Below are positions 44,964 to 55,700 of a DNA stretch of 61,098 bases, one piece after another (the first letter of the stretch is position 1; the number at the start of each line of letters is the position of its first letter). The position numbers and the translations under genes were made by a program. The DNA is from Muribaculaceae bacterium (GTDB lineage Bacteria > Bacteroidota > Bacteroidia > Bacteroidales > Muribaculaceae), in contig JAFSCJ010000007.1 in NCBI GenBank assembly GCA_017436845.1, positions 1 through 61,098 of the forward strand, written 5' to 3'. The notes below the pieces were generated by a model, which saw only the letters and a program-made list of their open reading frames with translations, did no database searches and was not told the origin of the DNA.

Positions 44964-45413
44964 TTATTTTTTAGCGTTGTTTTCTTTTAACAAATCGCGA
45001 ATTTCAGTAAGCAACAATTCTTCTTTTGTTGGTTCTGGTTCCGGAGCAGGAGCAGGCTCTTGCACAGGTTCTTCTTTTTTGCGTTTAAGATTCATGATGA
45101 ACTTAATCATGACAAAAATACAGAATGCGATAATAATGAAATCAACCACGTTTTGAATAAAATTGCCATAATTCATAGCCACCTCGGGAGATACTACTGT
45201 TTCGCCATCCATCACTGCATCTTTCATCACCCATTTAAGGTTTTTGAAATCAAGGCCACCAATAGCAACCCCAACAGCAGGCATAATTACATCGTTAACC
45301 AATGATGTAACGATTTTCCCAAATGCACCACCAATGATGACACCGACAGCCATGTCAATCACGTTACCTTTGACAGCAAAATCTTTAAAGTCAGATAAAA
45401 ATTTACACTTCAT
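44964..45413 (-). CDS. mscL: large-conductance mechanosensitive channel
   Basis: Pentameric membrane channel that opens under extreme osmotic stress. [19 protein letters not shown] is the MscL start (first helix, pore constriction), followed by [19 protein letters not shown]. The second helix is [18 protein letters not shown], then a proline/glutamate-rich C-terminal tail (PAPAPEPEP) and a terminal helix. At 149 residues it is normal. A TATTTTTG box on the minus strand near 45466-45459 may be its promoter. Confidence 0.95.
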   Translation of the reverse strand: MKCKFLSDFKDFAVKGNVIDMAVGVIIGGAFGKIVTSLVNDVIMPAVGVAIGGLDFKNLKWVMKDAVMDGETVVSPEVAMNYGNFIQNVVDFIIIAFCIFVMIKFIMNLKRKKEEPVQEPAPAPEPEPTKEELLLTEIRDLLKENNAKK

Positions 45414-45520
45414 AATAAAAATAATATCTTAAAATTGATAAATTTGGTTTTCCGAGCACAAAAATAAGGAAATTTTTCCTTTATTTTCATCTCATTACCA
45501 TGTAATTGAAAAAAAATTAC

Positions 45521-45528
45521 TAATTTTG
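45521..45528 (+). promoter_or_regulatory. -7 box of the gap gene
   Basis: TAATTTTG at 45521-45528, about 80 bases before the start codon. No good -33 element at the ideal distance. Confidence 0.45.
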
Positions 45529-45605
45529 CGTTGCTAATAATAACAACATCGTTATTAATATAGTAAACAAGGTAAAGAGATTATTAATAACCCAATAATT
45601 TTTAA

Positions 45606-46622
<1,017 letters not shown>

Positions 46623-46650
46623 TAATTAGACCCTTCTAATATATAACCAA

Positions 46651-46680
46651 AGCCTCAATCTCACGATTGAGGCTTTTTAT
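46651..46680 (+). terminator. terminator after gap
   Basis: 11-base-pair perfect stem AAGCCTCAATC / GATTGAGGCTT with a TCAC loop, followed by TTT. Confidence 0.92.
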
Positions 46681-46788
46681 TGAAAAATACGCCTAATTTC
46701 TATATCTTATGATATGTTGAGTAGAAAATACGATTGTAACTGTATTTCCTTCTATATAAGATCGGATGTAATCACTTAATACTATGGT

Positions 46789-47544
46789 TTACTCAAAGAA
46801 TAATGATTCAGGAATTCTTATGTTTGTTTCAATAGACTTGGTCTCTATCATTTTTAAATCCAGACCATTGGGCAGTGAAACACTTGCTGATGCTTTAAAA
46901 AGCCGTTTACTATCCTTGTGAAATTCTCCAAGAATTGTTATGTCACCTTTGCAGCTCTCTATTTTTAAAATATTCCCGTCGCTTGACAGTATTGATTTGT
47001 CTTTTAAGTACTTCGGAAGTGTGTTATGACTGAAGAGATTCATCAGATCCTCTCCAAAAGAAGACGGGTGCTTGTCAATTATCTCGTTGTTCCTTAGGCG
47101 AATATAATCTTTACCATTGAAAACAATAGAGTTTTTCTCCGCATCATGCCAGTCAATACGAGTCTTCACTGTGCCATTTTTGCGCAAAATGTACATAGTT
47201 CCTTCAACCATATTCCCTAATGGGTCAGAAGTATATATTTCCTCCGAATCCCCCTTTATCCCCCGCCACGCAAATTCTACTTTAATGCTATTTGCATCAG
47301 TGAGGGTCGTAAAAGCAGAGTTGATTACTTCAGATGCCGAAACAGGCATTACTGATTTAATTGCGATTGTCAGAACGATAGCGAACATAGCTGCAACGCC
47401 GCTGACAGCCCATATCTTGCGTGTAAACCGTTTTTTTGGGGGTGTTGAGAACGAAAACTCACATTGCCTCGGATGTTTTGGCGTAAGTAGTTCAGCTACT
47501 TTTTCATAATCGCAGTTCTTTTGAAAGTCGTTTTGCATAACCAT
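46789..47544 (-). CDS. membrane anti-sigma-like protein with LolA/RseB-like periplasmic domain
   Basis: A 251-residue protein: about 42 polar residues inside, one membrane helix (WAVSGVAAMFAIVLTIAI, about 46-63), then a beta-rich domain (VEFAWRGIKGDSEEIYTSD ... MYILRKNGTVKTRIDWHD ... KDYIRLRNNEIID). The domain resembles the LolA/RseB half-barrel that binds lipids or misfolded proteins. It is coded 7 bases after an ECF sigma gene, so it most likely restrains that sigma factor and senses envelope state. It lacks a zinc anti-sigma motif, so the match to known anti-sigma families is weak. Confidence 0.7.
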   Translation of the reverse strand: MVMQNDFQKNCDYEKVAELLTPKHPRQCEFSFSTPPKKRFTRKIWAVSGVAAMFAIVLTIAIKSVMPVSASEVINSAFTTLTDANSIKVEFAWRGIKGDSEEIYTSDPLGNMVEGTMYILRKNGTVKTRIDWHDAEKNSIVFNGKDYIRLRNNEIIDKHPSSFGEDLMNLFSHNTLPKYLKDKSILSSDGNILKIESCKGDITILGEFHKDSKRLFKASASVSLPNGLDLKMIETKSIETNIRIPESLFFE

Positions 47545-47551
47545 ATTTTAT

Positions 47552-48055
47552 TTATAATAGATTCATTTTTTTAAGTTCGTTACGGATTTTTTCTAAACCA
47601 TAGCGATATCTCGCTTTTGCCGTTGGTAACGGCACTCCCATTACATCGGCTATTTCTTGGAAAGAAAGATTACTATGATGTCTAAGCCGGATAGCATTGG
47701 ATTGTTCTTGTGGTAAAATAGCAAGAAGATGATTTATCATTCTGAATTCCTCCTCAAAATTCTCAGATTGCAAGGTTTCAAGATTATATTCATCGAATGA
47801 TATATCTGCTATAAATTTCGTCTTAGCATTGCTTCTTAAACAATCTGTGCACTTATTGGACAGAACCCGATATAGATAAACACGCTTATTCTCGATCTTA
47901 TTAAATCGTTGAGGATTGTTGAGAATCTGAACATATATATCTTGAAGCACATCTTCTACATCTCTAATATCATATAGCCGATAACTTGCATACTGAAAAA
48001 GTCGTTCTTTTTCAGTATTTAGTATCTCCAAGATTAGCTGAGTTGTTTTTTCCAT
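47552..48055 (-). CDS. ECF-type RNA polymerase sigma factor
   Basis: A 167-residue sigma-70 family member of the extracytoplasmic-function group. Region 2 is YRLYDIRDVEDVLQDIYVQI and VYLYRVLSNKCTDCLR; region 4 is LPQEQSNAIRLRHHSNLS with the helix-turn-helix IADVMGVPLPTAKARYRYG. The ATG at 48055 gives the typical start. It is paired with the membrane protein gene just downstream, the usual sigma/anti-sigma arrangement. The regulon is unknown. Confidence 0.93.
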   Translation of the reverse strand: MEKTTQLILEILNTEKERLFQYASYRLYDIRDVEDVLQDIYVQILNNPQRFNKIENKRVYLYRVLSNKCTDCLRSNAKTKFIADISFDEYNLETLQSENFEEEFRMINHLLAILPQEQSNAIRLRHHSNLSFQEIADVMGVPLPTAKARYRYGLEKIRNELKKMNLL

Positions 48056-48390
48056 TTTTTCTTTAAAAATCTTATTACATTATAAAGACGAGAAAACGTA
48101 GAAAAAGATGTAACTGGAGAAAGAAATTTTGAGAGTATCAAAGCCATTAAGAGATGTATGCGGATTAAGTCAAGGCTCCTTTGGGGCTCCCTCAATGAGC
48201 TATCGAAGACTGCGATGTAGTGATATAAACATCTGCGTCTGCTATGACGAGGTATCATCCATCCTAGGCTCAATCGTATACCGACTGATTCCGACGGTCA
48301 GCATTAATCTTTGTTAAAGTTTTTTGGGGGGGGTTGGAGTGATTGCGTGGATCTGAATATCGGAGAATAAACACGAAGGAGCTATAAAAC
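48056..48390. other. intergenic stretch between the sigma gene and the integrated element
   Basis: No gene recognised. Short ORFs on both strands look random. It contains a run of eight G at 48326-48333 directly after a run of T. It is the last core-genome DNA before the element. Confidence 0.5.
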
Positions 48391-48422
48391 AAAAGAGAGC
48401 TACATTTCTGTAACTCTCTTTT
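48391..48422. terminator. hairpin next to the putative attachment site
   Basis: Inverted repeat AAAAGAGAGCTACA / TGTAACTCTCTTTT with a 4-base TTTC loop and one unpaired base. The flanking A/T runs make it a bidirectional terminator. It lies 4 bases from the TGGTGCCACCAG site. Confidence 0.65.
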
Positions 48423-48426
48423 GCTG

Positions 48427-48438
48427 TGGTGCCACCAG
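48427..48438. other. candidate attachment (att) core, TGGTGCCACCAG
   Basis: Palindromic 12-mer resembling the end of a tRNA gene (…CTGGTGGCACCA on the minus strand), about 190 bases before a tyrosine recombinase gene. Many Bacteroidales elements integrate at tRNA 3' ends, which leave such a piece plus its terminator. The rest of a tRNA is not present here and the other boundary is beyond the window. Confidence 0.4.
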
Positions 48439-48593
48439 AACTCTATTTTCTTTATTCTATTTAATCGTGAAAATCAAATGAAATAAGGAATATATTGAAA
48501 TATAACACTTTATAAATTTCTTTTAAAAAGTCGATATTAAGCCAATTTTAAAAATGTGGTGACAATGTGGTGACAAATCTCAGATTCTTTCCC

Positions 48594-48601
48594 TATCTTT
48601 G
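48594..48601 (+). promoter_or_regulatory. -7 box of the recombinase gene
   Basis: TATCTTTG at 48594-48601, 25 bases before the ATG at 48627. No clear -33 element. Confidence 0.5.
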
Positions 48602-48626
48602 TAAAGGATTTATAAAGAAAAATACT

Positions 48627-50016
48627 ATGGGTAACTATTTTCTGAGAAAAGGCACAAGCAAGGAGGCTACATTGTTCGTCAGAATAAGGAAGCGCGTTCC
48701 TAAAATTGACAAGAATGTCAATACACGAATTGTGATTGACCGCAATGTTTGGGAGAGGGCGAATAGAGATGCTGCAAGTCTGGAGAAGTTTTACCGAACT
48801 AAAGATGGGCAGACTCTCTATCGTAAGATGTGCGCCATAGACCAAGCATTGGAAGAATTGTTGAGTCAAGAAAAATTTGAAGATACACACATAGACCGTG
48901 CGGTTGAATCCATTGTTTTTGCCGAAATAAGAGAGCAACAACGCAAGGAGGAAGAAGAACGTAAACAGAAGAGGTTGGCAGCAGAGGAGGCACGCAAAAA
49001 AGATGTGAGAACATTCCTCGATGACTTCATTGTAGGAATCAAAGAGGGCTCCATCAAGCACAATGGCAATACCTACAGTGCCAACACTTGTAAAGTGTGG
49101 GAATCCTTCAGACTTATTCTTGAACGCTTTTACAAGAAACACCCTTTTACATGGGAGAGCATCGACCAGCGATTGGTGGATAAATTCCTCTACATGATGG
49201 AGAAAGAGGAGTATATGCCCAAAAGCATCAACAAGTATCTTGTCTGTTTCCGTGCAATGGTTGGCTATGCTCATAAAGCCAAATTGCACAACAATTCCGT
49301 TGCCGAAAAGTGCTTTTCAAAAATCCGTGTGCGCGAAAGCGATAAGGTAGATATACCTGAATGACGCCGAACTTCAGGCCTTATACGAAATGCCATTAAA
49401 GGGCGAAGATGCCATAGTGCGTGATGTGTTCCTTGTTGGCTGTTACACTTGTCAGCGATACAGCGACTACTCTGTATTGACCGCAAACAATTTTACCACC
49501 ACTGCAAGGGGTAATAAGGTTGTCCGCCTGATACAAAAGAAAACCAATACACCGGTTGTTGTTCCCATTATGAACGACAACCTGTTGCGTATTGCCGAGC
49601 ATTACGATTTCAATATCCCTGAAGTTTCTGATGTTATCCTTAATAGATATATAAAAGGAATACTTAGACGCTTATCCGAAGAGGTACCATCATTGCGACA
49701 AACCGAGATTACCAAACTTACCATGCGAGAACGTGCAATGGAAGAACGTGGTGATGTAAAATTTATGCGAAACGAGGATGGCGATGTCATTAAATACCGC
49801 TACGACCTGGTTACATCTCACACCGCCCGCCGAAGCGGAATTACCAATCTCTACCTGACAGGCTTATTCGATATTGTGCAGATGATGTCAATCAGTGGGC
49901 ACAAAGATCAACGTACATTCCTTGAATACATCAAGCTATCATCAGACGAGATAGCTGATAAGATTATGGAGAAACTTCGCCAGAGTGAAAATGCCGGAAA
50001 TGAGGGATTGTTCTAA
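48627..50016 (+). pseudogene. tyrosine recombinase/integrase, frameshifted
   Basis: Two overlapping-frame ORFs make one phage-integrase protein of about 460 residues. The first part (48627-49364) holds the N-terminal arm-binding part (YFLRKGTSKEATLFVRIRK) and the SAM-like core-binding domain (IDQRLVDKFLYMMEKEEYMP). It stops at TGA 49362-49364. The reading continues in the +1 frame with YLNDAELQALYEMPLKG, then the catalytic CQRYSDYS (Arg), SHTARRSG (His-x-x-Arg), SGHKD (His) and the nucleophile YIKLS (Tyr). The break needs one extra or two missing bases between about 49351 and 49364. It could be a real inactivation, a sequencing error or, less likely, recoding. Confidence 0.9.
49973..50011 (+). 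repeat. direct repeat copy 1: 3' end of the recombinase gene
   Basis: 39 bases starting AACTTCGCCAGAGTG, coding the last residues (KLRQSENAGNEGL). It matches copy 2 at 51922-51960 in 34 of 39 positions, counted by eye. Confidence 0.85.
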
Positions 50017-50020
50017 AATA

Positions 50021-51913
50021 ATGTTTAATAAAATAAAGAAGATTATATCTATGGGGGATATTAATACATTAGATCAAGATAGAACTTTTTGTTTCTTTCT
50101 TATAACACGCGCATCAATTGGAACATATTTCTTTGATTGGGATGAACCTAACCACAAACTACAAATGAAAATGTTAAATACGATATGTGGTTGGTCGTTT
50201 GTGAGAGGTTGGAATGATCAAGAATACGATTACCCGACAGGAAAGGCTGTAAAAATGGATACGCATATTAAAAATGAAGCCAAATCATTGCGAGATGAAA
50301 TATGTACTAATGACAAGGATAGTCATAAAAGCCTTATAAGTTCTTTTTATAAAACATTATTGTCTGTAGAAGATGATGAATTGTTCTTTGTATATCGCGT
50401 GGTTTATGCTTTCCCTTCTCAAAGGCTACTTTATAAAATACTAAATGAACTATCTTGTATAAAAAAAGGAAAAAGCAAAGAGGATGCAGATGAGTGGTTT
50501 GACAAATATGCTGCAACTTTTTTCAATGAATATGATGTGAGATATTATGGCCATGCCAAAGTAGGAGAACTTGAAAGAAGCAAAAGAGTCTGTCGCTTTT
50601 GTGGAGAATCTATACCGGCTGTTAAGTTTGATAAAACAGCTCATGCAGTTCCTGAAAGTATTGGTGGCCATAAGAATTTAATCTGCTATGAAGAGTGTGA
50701 TAGATGTAATGAGGCTTTTGGTGAAGGAATAGAAAGGAACCTTTGCGAATGGTTTGATTTTCGTCGTAGCACGCACCAAGTAAAGAAGAAATCTGGCGGA
50801 GTTCCTAAGGCCTACGGTCGCAATTATGTTATTGAGGACAAGAAAGTCAGTCTTTTTCTTGACAAAGATGTAACTGAAGAAGTAAAACTTGTAGGTTCTG
50901 GAACTGTTACACTTCAGGGGATTTATCGTGCACTTTGTAAGATTGCGATCGACTTGATAGATAATGAGTATCTCGACCAACTAAAGACGACTATCAAATG
51001 GATTCGTTTTGGGCGTCCGAAATCTTCTCACTATCCTCAAATAGCTCAAATGCATGGTTTGTGTGAAGTAAAAGAGCCTATTATATACATCTGTAGTCGT
51101 AAAGATCTATATGATACAGATGATACTCCTATGCATTTTTGTATATTACGTATTTTTGATTTGGCATTCTTGTATGTACTTCCTCATGTTAATGGAAGAA
51201 TGGCGTTTCATGAAAACTATACAAAATGTATTCCTACTGATGCTCTTAAAGTATTAGGTTTTACTAGAGATTGGGAATGGGATTCATATGATACTACAGA
51301 AGAACGGAATCCACACGTGTGGATTGATTTGTCCAATTCTAAAAAAGAGACTTTAGATAAAAAGGGAAAAGCACCTATTGAGAAACTACGTATTGAGCGA
51401 AAACCAACAAATTCAATTGAATTTATAGAGCCTAAAATAACTACAACGGATATTTTAAAAAGAAATTTAGAGTTTATTGATTTTATCCACCCAGATGATA
51501 AACAATGTGTTTCAGGAAATATATCTGTTCAAGCTATCGTTGATTTATCTCAAAACGCACCCTTATATATTAGGTTGAATATCACATATAATAACATTAG
51601 AAGTGGTGACGAATTGGCAACTATAGTGTATTCTTCTCAAATTTCGCCAAATGCTTTGCGTCAACAGGTGAATTTGTACGAAGATGACTCCTTAAGTCTG
51701 AATCAAGATTTGTTTGTGTGTATCTTAGAAAAAATGTTGAATAACATGTATGCGGATATCTTTATGCGACATGCAGATTTTCCATATACAAGAGATATGC
51801 TTTACGCCAATAATGTGAGAGAACTACTGAATGATATGCAGTTAATTTTCATGAAAGAAGGACAATTGTTTGGCAATGTACAAGGTGGTAAAATTTGGCA
51901 TACGGGGTATTAA
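50021..51913 (+). CDS. HNH-endonuclease-domain protein
   Basis: A 630-residue protein from the ATG at 50021. It carries an HNH_5-type zinc-nuclease core near residues 190-245: CRFCGESIP, then TAHAVPESIGGHKN with the catalytic His, and EECDRCNEAFGEGIERNL with the second Cys pair and Asn. The N-terminal 180 residues and the C-terminal 370 residues are unassigned. The start at 49985 is possible but would overlap the recombinase by 32 bases. The gene lies between two copies of the recombinase 3' end, so it looks inserted. A role in defence or in mobility is plausible; neither is shown. Confidence 0.8.
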   Translation: MFNKIKKIISMGDINTLDQDRTFCFFLITRASIGTYFFDWDEPNHKLQMKMLNTICGWSFVRGWNDQEYDYPTGKAVKMDTHIKNEAKSLRDEICTNDKDSHKSLISSFYKTLLSVEDDELFFVYRVVYAFPSQRLLYKILNELSCIKKGKSKEDADEWFDKYAATFFNEYDVRYYGHAKVGELERSKRVCRFCGESIPAVKFDKTAHAVPESIGGHKNLICYEECDRCNEAFGEGIERNLCEWFDFRRSTHQVKKKSGGVPKAYGRNYVIEDKKVSLFLDKDVTEEVKLVGSGTVTLQGIYRALCKIAIDLIDNEYLDQLKTTIKWIRFGRPKSSHYPQIAQMHGLCEVKEPIIYICSRKDLYDTDDTPMHFCILRIFDLAFLYVLPHVNGRMAFHENYTKCIPTDALKVLGFTRDWEWDSYDTTEERNPHVWIDLSNSKKETLDKKGKAPIEKLRIERKPTNSIEFIEPKITTTDILKRNLEFIDFIHPDDKQCVSGNISVQAIVDLSQNAPLYIRLNITYNNIRSGDELATIVYSSQISPNALRQQVNLYEDDSLSLNQDLFVCILEKMLNNMYADIFMRHADFPYTRDMLYANNVRELLNDMQLIFMKEGQLFGNVQGGKIWHTGY

Positions 51914-51920
51914 GATAGTA

Positions 51921-52016
51921 CAACTTCACCAGAGTGTGAATGTCGGAAATGATGGATTGTACCCAAAAAACGCGGCAAAAAAACAAAATAAATCCTCTGA
52001 TTTGCAGTTAAAGTGA
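51921..52016 (+). pseudogene. second, detached copy of the recombinase C-terminus
   Basis: An open frame reads QLHQSVNVGNDGLYPKNAAK and then KQNKSSDLQLK, stop TGA. The first half matches the last residues of the upstream recombinase (KLRQSENAGNEGLF). The rest looks like the ancestral C-terminal tail lost from the upstream copy. No start codon or catalytic part is present, so it is a relic. Confidence 0.75.
51922..51960 (+). repeat. direct repeat copy 2: relic of the recombinase 3' end
   Basis: 39 bases starting AACTTCACCAGAGTG. Five substitutions from copy 1 and no gaps. Together the two copies bracket the HNH gene. Confidence 0.85.
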
Positions 52017-52027
52017 AATAAAATCAC

Positions 52028-52035
52028 TAATTTTG
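52028..52035 (+). promoter_or_regulatory. -7 box of the restriction operon
   Basis: TAATTTTG at 52028-52035, 18 bases before the XRE start, with TTTG at 52001-52004 (spacer 23, long). It lies just after the relic recombinase tail. Confidence 0.4.
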
Positions 52036-52053
52036 TTACAAACGAACAAAGTT

Positions 52054-52281
52054 ATGGAAGATATAAACCGCATAAAAGTAGTTTTAGTTGAGAAAAAACG
52101 CACCAACAAATGGTTGGCCGAGCAGCTGGGCGTAAACCCATCTACTGTTTCAAAATGGTGTACAAACTCATCACAACCCGACCTTAATAGCTTACTGAAA
52201 ATCTCGGATTTACTTGGGGTTGATATAAAAGAGTTAATCGTTAGAGAGTATAAACAATATCTAATGTCGCAAGGGGTATGA
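52054..52281 (+). CDS. XRE-family helix-turn-helix regulator
   Basis: A 75-residue Cro/C1-type DNA-binding protein. The helix-turn-helix is WLAEQLGVNPSTVSKWCTN, followed by LLKISDLLGVDIKELI. The longer TTG start at 52033 falls within the promoter box and is rejected. Its stop overlaps the GIY-YIG start by 4 bases. Such small regulators control restriction operons so that methylation is set before cleavage; here it would govern the whole operon through HsdS. Confidence 0.92.
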   Translation: MEDINRIKVVLVEKKRTNKWLAEQLGVNPSTVSKWCTNSSQPDLNSLLKISDLLGVDIKELIVREYKQYLMSQGV

Positions 52282-52733
52282 AGAGGGATTTGTTATTTAT
52301 CAAAGCATTTAGACCCATTCAGGGAATAGATGGAGAAATACAGAATCTTGAAGAAGCTGATTTATCAGACGTCTCAACAAAAGACGGCGTTTATATCATA
52401 GCATCACTTAAGACCAAGTTTGTATATCCCAAAGGAGAGTCAAAAATTATATATATCGGTAAAGCAAATGCTATTAGGCGAAGATTAAAAGAGCATCAAA
52501 AGAATCTCCGAAGTGCTATAAACGATATTTATGACGAATGGTGGCGTTTTGATAGATATAACTACATGAAATACCATGGTGCTAAAGTTTACTATTACTT
52601 ATGTAAGGGGAAGCAAGAGTCAAAAAATCTGGAATCCAGACTGATCGGTATGTTTTATGACAAATTCGGTTCTATGCCTGTAGGTAATGGCGCAAGATCT
52701 TTTGAGTGCGATGTGAAGGAGGATATAATATGA
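52278..52733 (+). CDS. GIY-YIG nuclease-domain protein
   Basis: A 151-residue single-domain protein. GVYII (37-41) and IYIGKA (58-63) are the two halves of the GIY-YIG signature. Arg67/68 in IRRRLKEH, Glu119 in LESRLIG and Asn137 in VGNGARSF fit the catalytic set, so it looks active. It overlaps both neighbours by 4 bases: the XRE stop and the HsdR start. This close coupling means it is made together with HsdR. A GIY-YIG gene is not a standard part of type I restriction loci, so it may add a nicking or quality-control activity. Confidence 0.85.
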   Translation: MKRDLLFIKAFRPIQGIDGEIQNLEEADLSDVSTKDGVYIIASLKTKFVYPKGESKIIYIGKANAIRRRLKEHQKNLRSAINDIYDEWWRFDRYNYMKYHGAKVYYYLCKGKQESKNLESRLIGMFYDKFGSMPVGNGARSFECDVKEDII

Positions 52734-55700
52734 AACAATTTTCAGAAGCAACACGAGTGCAGATGCCGGCAATGGTTCATCTGACGAAAATTGGGTATTC
52801 ATATTTCGGGAAACTAAGTGAGGATATGAATGGCACTATCTATGATGGTGACACAAATATCCTTTTGCAAGTTTTTGAAGAGCAGTTCAAGAAATTGAAT
52901 CCTGGCCACGAGGGTGAATATCTACAAGTATTCAAGGATATAAAAAAGGAATTGAACGATGATGACTTGGGACGTGGTTTCTATAACCGTCTCAAGTCGG
53001 TTTCTCCTGTAAAGTTGATTGACTTTGAGAACATCAAAAACAATGTCTTCCACTTCACTGCTGAATTCACTTGCAAGAATGGGCAAGATGAATTTCGCCC
53101 TGATATAACTTTATTCGTGAATGGCCTACCTCTTTGCTTTGTTGAAGTGAAGAAGCCAAACAATCATGGCGGTATGGTAGCAGAAAGTTCGCGAATGAAC
53201 CGTGAGCGTTTTCCCAATAAAAAGTTCCGCAGATTTATCAACATTACACAGCTGATGATATTCTCCAACAATATGGAGTATGATGCATTAGGTGGTATTG
53301 TTCCCATTCAGGGTGCATTCTATTGTACTGGTGCACGTTCATCCGCTCCATTCAATTGTTTCAGAGAGGATAATATCAGCCAACAAGAGATCGCTCCATT
53401 CCATCGGGATTATGTATATAAGGATATTAACCCTGCCGAGGAAAAGAAAATATTGAGTGATTACAATTGTCAGGTTATTCACACAAGCCCCGAATATCAG
53501 ACAAATCTTGATTTCAATACTCCAACAAATAGAATATTGACTTCAATGTGTTCACCAGAGCGCTTCTTATACATATTGAAATATGGTATTGCATATGTGA
53601 AAATGGAACGAGAGGTGGATGGGAAAATAGAATCTACCGATCAAAAACATATCATGCGTTACCAGCAGTTATTCGCATCGTTGGCAATTCGTCAGAAATT
53701 GTCCGAAGGTGTAACATCAGGTGTAGTATGGCATACACAAGGTAGTGGAAAGACAGCGTTGTCTTACCACTTGACATATATGCTCAATGACTACTTTGCA
53801 AAGCAGAATAAGGTTGCCAAGTTCTATTTTATTGTTGACCGCCTTGATTTGTTGGAACAAGCAACACAAGAGTTTGAAGCTCGTGGACTTGTTGTGTCTA
53901 CCGCAAATTCCAGAGCAGAGTTGATGGAGCAGTTCCGAAATAATCAGGCACAACAAGGAACCAGCGGACAAGCTGAGATTACGGTTGTAAATATACAGCG
54001 TTTTGCTGAGGACAAAGAAAAGGTGCGCATAAACGACTATGCTACCAACTTGCAACGAGTGTTCATTATGGACGAGGCACACCGTGGTTATAAGCCAGGC
54101 GGTTGTTTTCTCGCAAACTTGTTTGAAGCCGATACCGATGCCATTAAAATTGCTCTTACAGGTACTCCGTTGCTGAAAGAGGAACGTGCATCATGTAAGG
54201 TATTCGGAGATTATCTGCATACATACTATTATGACAAGTCTATTGCCGATGGGTATACTTTAAAGATAATCAGAGAGGACATAGAAACTTCATACAAAGA
54301 AAGATTGTCCGATGTTTATGACAAACTGGATACATTGGTACAGAAAAAGGATATCAAGAAGTCTGAGATTATTGAACACCCTAACTATGTCAATGAGTTG
54401 GCTCGATATATCAGTTCAGACCTTAAAGAATTCAGAAAAATACAAGGTGATGAAACATTGGGTGGTATGGTAATTTGCGAGACTAGTGAACAGGCCCGTA
54501 GATTATATGAAGTATTCCAAGAAGAATGGGAAAAACATCAGCCCAGGCCTCAAATGTTCAAATTACCTGACGGAACACTATTAGCAGCAGAACCTGTGGT
54601 TGCATACCAAAGCAAATATAGACCTTTGAAGGCTGGTATAATATTGCATGATACGGACGACAAAGAAACTCGCAAGCAGATTGTAAAGGATTTCAAGAAG
54701 AATATGACAATTGATATTCTGATTGTATTCAATATGTTGCTTACCGGATTTGATGCGCCCCGTTTGAAACGCTTGTATTTTGGCCGTAAGTTAAAAGACC
54801 ACAATCTGCTTCAGGCTATCACACGTGTAAATCGCCCTTACAAGGATATGCGATATGGATTCTTGATAGATTTCGCTGATATTAAACGTAATTTCCAAGA
54901 AACCAACGAAGCATACTTGCAGGAGTTGAACCGCTTTAACGATGTTGATGAAACAGGAGAAGGCAATTCTACCGATACATTCACCCAAGTGATTGAGGAC
55001 AAAGAGGAGATTCTCGAACAAATGAAGAAGATTCGTCAGACATTGTTCGATTACTCATATAATAATGCAGAAGAGTTCTCGTCAGAAATATCAACAGAAG
55101 AGGACAAGGCAGTACTGCTTGACTTGAAGCATGCGCTGACTGCTGCCAAAAACATGGCTAATATTGTCCGCACGTTTGGTGATGATGACATGAAAGAGAA
55201 GTTTGCAAAGTTGGAAATCTCCAAATTGCCAGAACTTCTTTCTGAGGTACAACACCGTATTGACATTATCAACCAAAAAGAAGCCTTTGGCTTGGGAGAA
55301 GTGACTAAAACTCTCATCAACGAAGCGATGATGGATATTGAGTTCAACTTCTCGAAGATAGGCTCTGAGGAGATGAAACTCATTGCTGGCGGTGTGGAGT
55401 TAAAAGAAAAATGGCAACGTACTATCACATCGTTTACTCAGAACTTCGACCAAGATGATCCTGAGTTTATTTCTCTTCGTGAGGCCTTCATGGAACGCTT
55501 CAAAGAACATGGTTTTGTGGTAGACACCATTGCCAAGTTTAATGAAGAAACCAAAGCTCTCGATGAGATAATTCAACGTTTGCAAGATTTGCAGAAACGC
55601 AATAATGCTTTGGTGAAAAAGTATAAAGGCGATGCAAAATTTGCACGTGTTCATAAACGTATTCGTGAAGTAAACCAAGAGAGAAAAGAGCAAGGCAAGC

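Noticed and set aside
48129..48317. 62-codon ORF between the sigma gene and the element
   Set aside because: Opposed by an equally long ORF on the other strand, no motif, no promoter.
49345..49364. Programmed +1 frameshift in the recombinase
   Set aside because: TGA-C context fits, but no slippery P-site codon or stimulatory element is seen; ordinary mutation or sequencing error is simpler.
50021..51913. HNH protein as a Cas9- or intron-type homing nuclease
   Set aside because: No RuvC parts and no intron or intein boundaries; only a stand-alone HNH_5-type core is visible.
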